DNA from: CAVRTJ01 sp964507185
GTDB taxonomy: Bacteria; Acidobacteriota; UBA4820; DSQY01
DNA: 64,000 nucleotides
Direction: 5' to 3'
Assembly (NCBI GenBank): GCA_964507185.1
Contig: CAZDOY010000005.1
Span: forward strand, 52,254-116,253
The position numbers and the translations under genes were made by a program. The notes beneath the pieces were generated by a model, which worked only from the letters and a program-made list of their open reading frames with translations, did no database searches and had not been told where the DNA came from. The first letter of the stretch is position 1; every line of letters begins with the position of its first letter. Shown one piece after another: positions 57,972 to 64,000 of the stretch.

Positions 57972-60956
57972 ATGCCCGAGCCCATGCGGCTACTGATCGT
58001 CGAGGACGCCCCGACCGACGCCGAGATGGCGGAGCGGGTTATCCGCAAGGCGGGCATGGCGTTCGTCTCCCTCCGGGTCGAGACGCGCGACGACTTCATC
58101 CGGGCCATCGGCGGCTTCAAGCCCGATCTCATCCTCTCCGACTACAACCTGCCCCACTTCGACGGTATGTCGGCCCTGCGCCACGCCCGGGAGATGGCTC
58201 CCGATGTGCCCTTCATCATCATCACCGGTTCCATCAACGAGGAGACAGCGGTGGCGTGCATGAAGGCCGGCGCCGACGACTACATCCTCAAGGACCGCCT
58301 CGCCCGCCTCCCCTCCGCCATTGAATCGGCACTGGAGAATTGCCGGGTCCGGGCCGGGAAGCGCGAGGCCGAGAAGGCCCTGCGCGAGACTCTGCAGTGG
58401 CAGGAATACATCTTCGAGGGGTCGCGCGACGCCGTGTTCATCTCCGACGAGGCGTCGCGCTTCATCGCCGTAAATGCTGCCGGCGAGCGGCTGACGGGGT
58501 ACACCCGCAAAGAGCTTCTCGGGATGAGCATCCCGGACCTTCACGAGGACGTGGACCTTGCCGCTTATCGGGCCTTTCACGACCGGATCATGGCGGGCGA
58601 GGAGATTCTGACCGAAGCCCGGATGCGAAAGAAGGACGGCACCAAGGTGGACACGGAATTCAGCAACTCGCGGCTGGTTGCAGACGGACGAGGCTACATG
58701 CACACAACAGCCCGCGACATCACCGAGCGGAAGATGGCGGAGAAGGCCCTGCGCGAGAGCGAAGAGCGCTTTCGAATGCTCTTCGAGCAGTCGCCCGACG
58801 GCGTCGTGATCCTCGACCCGGAGACGGCCCGGCCCCTCGAGTTCAATGAGGCGGCCCACCGACAGTTGGGCTATTCCCGTGAGGAGTTCGCCCGATTGAG
58901 CATTACCGACATCGACGTCGACGAGGCGCCTGACGAAACCAAGGCGCGCATCGCGGGGGTTTTTGAGAAGGGGCGCGAGGAGTTCGAGGCCAGGCACCGC
59001 ACGCGGGAGGGCGAGATCAGAGACGTCCTGGTGACGGCGAAAACCATCCAGCTTCAGGAGCGCCCCCTCTATCTCTGCGTTTGGCGCGACATCACCGATC
59101 AAGAACAGGCAGAGGCGGCCCTGCGCAAGAGCCAGGCATCATACCGGACCCTTGCCGAGAATCTCCCGGGCATCGTGTACCACCTCACCCTTGGCGAGCC
59201 AGGAAAGATGATGTTTGTGAACGACATGGTTGTGCAACTGACGGGATTTTCACCGGCGGAGCTGACGAAGGGAGATGTGTGTTCCATCGAGCCTCTCATC
59301 GTCCCCGAAGACCGTGAGATCGTCATGCGGACCGTCGAGCGCGCCATCGAGCGCCATGAACCCTTCGAAGTCGAATACCGCGTGAAGCACAGGGATGGCG
59401 GGGTCCGGCATTTTCTGGAAAAAGGGCGGCCCGGGAGGGGCTCCCAAGGGGAAGGGGAATGTGGCTGGATCGACGGCATTATTCTCGACATCACCGAGCG
59501 AAAGCAGGCCCAAATCATGCTGCGCACCTCGGAGCTGAAATTCCGCACCATTTTTGAAGGCGCGCTCGACGGCATTGCGCTGACAGACCTGGAGACACAG
59601 CGGCTGTCTGCCGGCAATTCGGCGATCTGCAAGATGCTGGGGTACACCCCGGAGGAATTCGTCCAGCTCGGTGTCGCCGACCTTCACACGCAAGAGGATT
59701 GGCCGCAGGTCCTCGAGACGTTTCAAAAGCAGGCCCGCGGCGAGCTCGCGCTCGCCGAGAACACGCCGGTAAAGCGCAAAGACGGCTCGGTGTTTTACGC
59801 CGACATCCAAACTTCCGCCGTGACACTCGACGACAGGAATTTTATGTTGGGCATCTTTCGCGACGTCACCGAGCGCCAGAAGGCGGAGGCAAGTCGAGAC
59901 CTTTTGACAAGGGCCATGGAGCAGAGCCACGACGCGATCATCATCACGGACCGCGAGGCCTCCATCGTCTACACCAACCCCTCCTTCGAAAAAGTCACCG
60001 GATACAGCTCGGAGGAAATTCGCGGCAAGAATCCGCGAATCTTGAAGAGCGGCCTTCACGACCGGGCCTTCTATGAGGAGATGTGGCAAACCCTCCTGGC
60101 CGGTCATTCCTGGAGAGGCCGGATGAAGAATCGGAGGAAGGACGGCTCCCTCTTCACCGAAGAGTCGATCATTTCGCCGGTTCGGGACCACAACGGCGAC
60201 ATCGCCGCCTTTGTGGCCGCTAAACGCGACCTCACCGAAGAAATGCACCTTCAGACTCGGCTTGCCCAAGCCAAGAACCTGGAGACCATCGGTCTCATTG
60301 CGGGCGGCGTGGCCCACGAGGTCAGAAACCCCCTCTTCGCCATCGCGACCATCGTTGCCGCGCTAGAAAGGAAACTGGCAGACCAGCCCGAGTTCGGCGA
60401 ATACGTGGCACACATCAAGGAGCAGTCGTCGCAGTTGAACCAACTGATGAACGACCTGCTGATCTTGGGGCGGCCCGTGGAGGACGCGGCCTTCGTGCCC
60501 TGCGAATTGAAGGACATTCTGGGTGAGACGCACAGACAGCTTTTATCGGTAACTGCTTCGCCGCACCTGTGCGTGCTTGACGCGCCGAAGGAGCCGCTGG
60601 TCGTCAGGGGTATCGCGGATAAGCTGGCTCAAGTCTTCCTGAACGTGACCGGCAACGCGGCCGCCTTCTCCCCTGAGGGCCAACCGATTCGAATTCGCTT
60701 GTGGCGTGAGGGAGACAGCGCTTTCGTCGCGGTCAGCGATTCTGGGCCGGGCATCTCGGAAGACCTGCTGCCCAAGATCTATCAGCCCTTCGCGAGCAAG
60801 CGCAAAGGGGGGACCGGCCTGGGTCTCGCCATCGTCCACAAGATTCTGGAGGCCCACGGCGGCACCGTCGACGCCAGGAACAACGACCCGCCGCCGGGAG
60901 CGACCTTTACCGTAAGGCTCCCCTTGGCTTCGAAGGAGGCCCCCGAAGGGCCGTGA
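57972..60956 (+). CDS. Hybrid REC-PAS histidine kinase (cytoplasmic)
   Basis: The 994-residue protein begins with a receiver domain (about 5-125; LLIVEDAPTD, Asp in LILSDYNLPHFDG, Lys in DYILKD), then five PAS/PAC modules (about 140-750), HisKA with LIAGGVAHEVRNPLFAI (about 775) and the ATPase domain (NVTGNAAAFSPEG, VSDSGPGISED, GLGLAIVHKILEAHGGT). No membrane segment is seen. It starts at ATG 57972 with GAGGAGAGG upstream. The N-terminal receiver suggests input from another kinase. The last 25 residues and their DNA closely match the end of the kinase at 52427-56563, and an octamer array again contains the stop. Confidence 0.92.
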   Translation: MPEPMRLLIVEDAPTDAEMAERVIRKAGMAFVSLRVETRDDFIRAIGGFKPDLILSDYNLPHFDGMSALRHAREMAPDVPFIIITGSINEETAVACMKAGADDYILKDRLARLPSAIESALENCRVRAGKREAEKALRETLQWQEYIFEGSRDAVFISDEASRFIAVNAAGERLTGYTRKELLGMSIPDLHEDVDLAAYRAFHDRIMAGEEILTEARMRKKDGTKVDTEFSNSRLVADGRGYMHTTARDITERKMAEKALRESEERFRMLFEQSPDGVVILDPETARPLEFNEAAHRQLGYSREEFARLSITDIDVDEAPDETKARIAGVFEKGREEFEARHRTREGEIRDVLVTAKTIQLQERPLYLCVWRDITDQEQAEAALRKSQASYRTLAENLPGIVYHLTLGEPGKMMFVNDMVVQLTGFSPAELTKGDVCSIEPLIVPEDREIVMRTVERAIERHEPFEVEYRVKHRDGGVRHFLEKGRPGRGSQGEGECGWIDGIILDITERKQAQIMLRTSELKFRTIFEGALDGIALTDLETQRLSAGNSAICKMLGYTPEEFVQLGVADLHTQEDWPQVLETFQKQARGELALAENTPVKRKDGSVFYADIQTSAVTLDDRNFMLGIFRDVTERQKAEASRDLLTRAMEQSHDAIIITDREASIVYTNPSFEKVTGYSSEEIRGKNPRILKSGLHDRAFYEEMWQTLLAGHSWRGRMKNRRKDGSLFTEESIISPVRDHNGDIAAFVAAKRDLTEEMHLQTRLAQAKNLETIGLIAGGVAHEVRNPLFAIATIVAALERKLADQPEFGEYVAHIKEQSSQLNQLMNDLLILGRPVEDAAFVPCELKDILGETHRQLLSVTASPHLCVLDAPKEPLVVRGIADKLAQVFLNVTGNAAAFSPEGQPIRIRLWREGDSAFVAVSDSGPGISEDLLPKIYQPFASKRKGGTGLGLAIVHKILEAHGGTVDARNNDPPPGATFTVRLPLASKEAPEGP

Positions 60957-60984
60957 GCAGGTGAGTAGGTGAGTAGGTGAGCAG
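60953..60984 (+). repeat. Tandem octamer array (GTGAGCAG/GTGAGTAG) x4 at a kinase stop codon
   Basis: Four octamers GTGAGCAG, GTGAGTAG, GTGAGTAG, GTGAGCAG are followed by GGCG. As at 56560, the TGA of the first unit is the stop codon of a kinase gene, and the same GGCG follows. Confidence 0.85.
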
Positions 60985-61042
60985 GGCGAGGAGCTTGCGT
61001 TCGGAGGAGACCGATGGCGGGCCGTGAGGCTAAGAAGACAGG

Positions 61043-63811
61043 ATGGCAAAGAAAGGAATCGCCATGGCGATGAAGAAAGCAAAAGAGGGGGGCGCTCCAA
61101 AAGCCTCCGGCACCGGGAAGAGGGCGGCGCCCAGGAGGAAAGCGCCGCCCGTCGTGGTGGGGATCGGCGCCTCCGCCGGCGGGCTCGAAGCCCTGGAGGG
61201 GTTCCTCTCCAAGGTTCCTCCCGACAGCGGGGTGGCCTTCGTGATCATCCAGCACCTGGACCCGACGCGCAAGGGCCTCATGGTGGAGCTACTCCAGCGC
61301 TCCACCGGCATGAAGGTCGTCCAGGTAACAGATCGCATGAAGGTCGCGGCGGGGCGCGTCTATGTCATCCCTCCCAACAAGGACATGTCCATCCTCCATG
61401 GGGCGCTCCACCTGCTCGACCCCGTGATCCCCCGCGGCCTGCGTTTGCCCATCGACTTCTTCTTCCGCGCCCTGGCCGACGACCGGCAGGAGCAAAGCAT
61501 CGGCGTCATCCTATCGGGGATGGGGTCGGACGGCACGCTTGGCCTGCGGGCCATCAAGGAGAAGGCGGGAGCCGCGTTCGTCCAGGCGCCCGAGTCGGCC
61601 AAGTATGACAGCATGCCACGCAGCGCCGTCGATGCGGGGGTGGCGGACGTGGTGGCGCCCGTGGAGGAACTGCCCGGCAGGATCATGGCCTACCTTCGGC
61701 ATTTCCCCTTTCGCAAGCTCCCCAAAGCCCCCCTGGAGGGCAGGGCCCAGAGCGCCCTGGAGAAGGTTTTCATCTTGCTGAGGTCGCATACCGGTCACGA
61801 CTTCTCCCTCTACAAGAGGAGCACCATCTACCGCAGGATTGAGCGGCGCATGGGCATCCACCAGATCGGAAGGATCGCCGACTACGTCCGGCTGCTGCAG
61901 GAGAACCCCCAGGAGGCCAACCTGCTCTTCAAGGAGCTTCTCATCGGGGTGACCAGCTTCTTCCGCGACCCCGAGGCGTGGGAGAGCCTCAAGGCTCAGG
62001 TGCTCCCCTCGCTGCTGGGGGGCCGTCCGGCCGGCGGAACGATCCGGGCCTGGGTGCCCGGATGCTCGACGGGGGAGGAGGCCTACTCGCTGGCCATGGT
62101 CTTCAGGGATGCGGTGGAGCAAGTCAAGCCGCCAGGTCCGATGTCCCTGCAAATATTCGCCACCGACCTCGACCGGGATGCCATCGAGAAGGCCCGCGCG
62201 GGCTTCTATCCGGACAACATCGCCGCGGACGTCCCGCCCGAATTCCTCCGCCGCTTCTTCGTCAAGGAGGAGAATGGGTACAGGGTGGGCAAGGCCATCC
62301 GCGAGATGGTGGTCTTCGCGCCTCAGAACCTGACCATGGACCCGCCCTTCACCAAGCTCGACCTGCTGACGTGCCGGAACCTGCTCATCTATCTTTCCCC
62401 GGAACTCCAGAACAAGCTTCTGCCGCTCTTTCACTACAGCCTGAATCCGGGCGGCGTTCTCTTCCTGGGGAGCGCGGAGGGCGTCGGGGCCTTCACCCAC
62501 CTCTTCGCCCCGTTGGAAGCAAAGGCGCGCCTATTCAGGAGGCTCGAAACCGGTCTGCAGCCCGAACCGGTCGAGTTTCCCGCCTCCTTCGCTTCCACCG
62601 GCCGGGGTGCCGGGAAGACCGCGCCAAGGGCGCCGAAGCAGCGCCCCAACGTGGGGGCTCTCACGGAGCGGATTCTCCTCCAGCACCACACGCCCGCGGC
62701 GGTCCTCGTGAACCCGAAGGGCGACATCGTCTATATCAGTGGAAAGACCGGGGCCTTCCTGGAACCCGCCGCCGGCAAGGCCAACTGGAACGTCCTCGCC
62801 ATGGCCCGCGAGGGTCTGCGCTACGAGCTGACGGGCGCCTTCTCGATGGCGGTCAAGGAGGGGAAGACGGTCAAGCTGCGGGGCGTCCAGTCTGGAACCG
62901 GCGGCTCGCCCCAGGCGGTGGACGTCACCGTACAGCCTCTGGACGAACCGGAGGCCCTGCGGGGGATGGTGCTGGTGGCTTTCGCCGACGCGCCCGCGGC
63001 TCCGGCGCCGAAAGCGCCCGGAAAGGGCGGGAGGGGCTCTGCCCGCGACGGCCGGTCCGCACGCTTTGAGCGGGAGCTCGAATCCGCCCGCGACGAGGTG
63101 AAAACCACCCGCGAGGCGATGCAGACCGCCCAGGAAGAGCTCCGCTCCGCCAACGAAGAACTCCAGAGCACCAACGAGGAACTGCAGTCCACCAACGAGG
63201 AACTGACCACCTCCAAGGAGGAACTGCAGTCCCTCAACGAGGAATTGCAGACCGTCAACCAGGAACTGCAAGCCAAGGTGGATGAGCTGTCCGGGGCCAA
63301 CAACGACATGCGGAACCTGCTCAACAGCACGGATATCGCCACCCTCTTCCTGGACGGTTCGCTCCTCGTGCGGCGTTTCACCACGCAGGCCGCTCAGATC
63401 TTCAAGCTGATTCCGGGGGACGTGGGCCGCCCCATCACCGACGTGGCGTCCTCGCTGGTCTACCCCGACCTGGCATATGATTCGCAGGAGGTCCTGCGGA
63501 CGCTCGTCCTGGTGGAGAAGCCGGTGGCCGCCCGGGGCGGGCGCTGGTTCAAGGTGCGGATCATGCCCTATCGCACGCTGGACAACCGCATTGACGGCGT
63601 GGTGATCACCTTCACGGACATCACCGAGTCCAAGAGGCTCGAGGTTGCGCTTCGAAAAAAACAGTCATCCATGGAAAAACGTCTCCTGGTTCAGGACGCG
63701 GAGCCGGCAGGCGCCGGAAAACAACCCCAAGAGGCCGCGCGCCGCCGAAAAGCGAGCAAGAGCACCGAGGCGTTTCGTAGGGACAGCAAGGCCGGGGAGA
63801 AAACGCCGTGA
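61043..63811 (+). CDS. CheB-CheR-PAS fusion protein
   Basis: The 922-residue protein joins a CheB methylesterase domain (about 36-225; catalytic Ser in GASAGG 42-47, His71 in QHLDP, Asp163 in GMGSDGTLG), CheR N-terminal and SAM-dependent methyltransferase domains (about 235-510; VPGCSTGEEAYSLAM), a linker with a PAS-like part, a heptad coiled coil (about 690-755; repeats of EELQSTNEEL) and a C-terminal PAS (about 765-875). No receiver precedes CheB. Such fusions usually partner PAS kinases rather than flagellar chemotaxis, and no MCP, CheA or CheW is seen. ATG 61043 is used; ATG 61067 has a better AAAGGA site. It overlaps the next gene in GTGA. Confidence 0.92.
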   Translation: MAKKGIAMAMKKAKEGGAPKASGTGKRAAPRRKAPPVVVGIGASAGGLEALEGFLSKVPPDSGVAFVIIQHLDPTRKGLMVELLQRSTGMKVVQVTDRMKVAAGRVYVIPPNKDMSILHGALHLLDPVIPRGLRLPIDFFFRALADDRQEQSIGVILSGMGSDGTLGLRAIKEKAGAAFVQAPESAKYDSMPRSAVDAGVADVVAPVEELPGRIMAYLRHFPFRKLPKAPLEGRAQSALEKVFILLRSHTGHDFSLYKRSTIYRRIERRMGIHQIGRIADYVRLLQENPQEANLLFKELLIGVTSFFRDPEAWESLKAQVLPSLLGGRPAGGTIRAWVPGCSTGEEAYSLAMVFRDAVEQVKPPGPMSLQIFATDLDRDAIEKARAGFYPDNIAADVPPEFLRRFFVKEENGYRVGKAIREMVVFAPQNLTMDPPFTKLDLLTCRNLLIYLSPELQNKLLPLFHYSLNPGGVLFLGSAEGVGAFTHLFAPLEAKARLFRRLETGLQPEPVEFPASFASTGRGAGKTAPRAPKQRPNVGALTERILLQHHTPAAVLVNPKGDIVYISGKTGAFLEPAAGKANWNVLAMAREGLRYELTGAFSMAVKEGKTVKLRGVQSGTGGSPQAVDVTVQPLDEPEALRGMVLVAFADAPAAPAPKAPGKGGRGSARDGRSARFERELESARDEVKTTREAMQTAQEELRSANEELQSTNEELQSTNEELTTSKEELQSLNEELQTVNQELQAKVDELSGANNDMRNLLNSTDIATLFLDGSLLVRRFTTQAAQIFKLIPGDVGRPITDVASSLVYPDLAYDSQEVLRTLVLVEKPVAARGGRWFKVRIMPYRTLDNRIDGVVITFTDITESKRLEVALRKKQSSMEKRLLVQDAEPAGAGKQPQEAARRRKASKSTEAFRRDSKAGEKTP

Positions 63812-64000
63812 AAAAGAAGAAGCCATCGCCGGAAATCGCCGACCTGCGCCGGCTCGCCGAAGAGCGGCTGCGGGCCATCGAGGAGGGCAAGGCGCGTGCC
63901 GGGATGGAGAGGGATCTCTTGCCGCTGCTTCACGAGCTGGAGGTTCACCAGGTCGAGCTGGAGCTGCAGAATGAGGAACTCAGAAGGACGCGGGCGGAAG
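63808..64000 (+). CDS. PAS-type histidine kinase, N-terminal fragment (runs off window)
   Basis: GTG 63808 overlaps the CheB-CheR stop and has GGGGAG upstream. The 64 visible residues include LLPLLHELEVHQVELELQNEELRRTRAE, the coiled-coil leader typical of PAS kinases co-encoded with CheB-CheR fusions. The gene continues beyond the window; domains further on are not visible. Confidence 0.8.
   Translation, partial: MKKKKPSPEIADLRRLAEERLRAIEEGKARAGMERDLLPLLHELEVHQVELELQNEELRRTRAE

Overview
The window is a high-GC (roughly 65 %) chromosomal segment of a Gram-negative bacterium, almost certainly from a draft or metagenome assembly, because a run of exactly 100 N sits at 56839-56938. Envelope genes (RND pumps, lipoprotein adaptor, SppA, lytic transglycosylases), a ParABS-bactofilin cluster, PrkA, AMMECR1 and many PAS histidine kinases suggest a deltaproteobacteria- or Acidobacteria-like lineage. 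That placement is inference; no rRNA or other decisive marker is present.

Layout. 1-4175 (+): the classic origin-proximal order mnmG(end)-rsmG-parA-parB, with a perfect parS palindrome inside the end of rsmG, then a bactofilin and an M24 aminopeptidase. 4228-11013 (-): a tightly overlapping operon yggS-divIVA-hutI-yvcK-glmU-glmS joining cell-shape and cell-wall precursor genes with a lone imidazolonepropionase. 11113-23947: FMN reductase, an unrecognised protein overlapping a lytic transglycosylase, PrkA-type kinase, glycosyltransferase, a HTH-receiver protein with a second bactofilin, an NtrC-like regulator, SppA, a second transglycosylase, NifU-like and AMMECR1 proteins, and a nitrilase-fold hydrolase. 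24050-31872 (+): an RND efflux operon with one adaptor and two pumps, one carrying an unusual hydrophobic insertion. 32161-34848: a DMT transporter and a secreted TPR/double-retropepsin protein.

35198-39150 (+) is a tyrosine/homogentisate catabolic operon (hppD, fumarylacetoacetase-like, hmgA, flavin reductase). It runs into an acyl-CoA synthetase (39206-41179), which faces a two-gene operon of an acyl-CoA dehydrogenase and a natural fusion of an APH-type kinase with an SDR dehydrogenase (41404-44460, -). Together these encode the enzyme types of the levulinate/4-hydroxyacid (Lva) pathway, with kinase and SDR in one polypeptide; a 22-bp perfect palindrome lies just upstream of the fusion gene. 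This is the most interesting locus. 44729-48513 (+) holds an ERCC4-HhH nuclease and a peroxide-stress cluster: Fur/PerR-type regulator with a 7-1-7 operator, a ferritin-like remnant, and katG.

48514-64000 is a signalling block: three large multi-PAS histidine kinases, a kinase C-terminal remnant, a response regulator, a CheB-CheR-PAS fusion and the start of another PAS kinase. Two of the kinase genes end in the same GTGANNAG octamer array, and degenerate arrays of the same kind follow the acyl-CoA dehydrogenase gene. The sequence also shows three promoters with the geometry -35, 17 bp, -10, 7 nt, ATG, which predicts leaderless mRNAs. Starts were chosen from ribosome binding sites and overlaps; pathway assignments are from motifs and context only.
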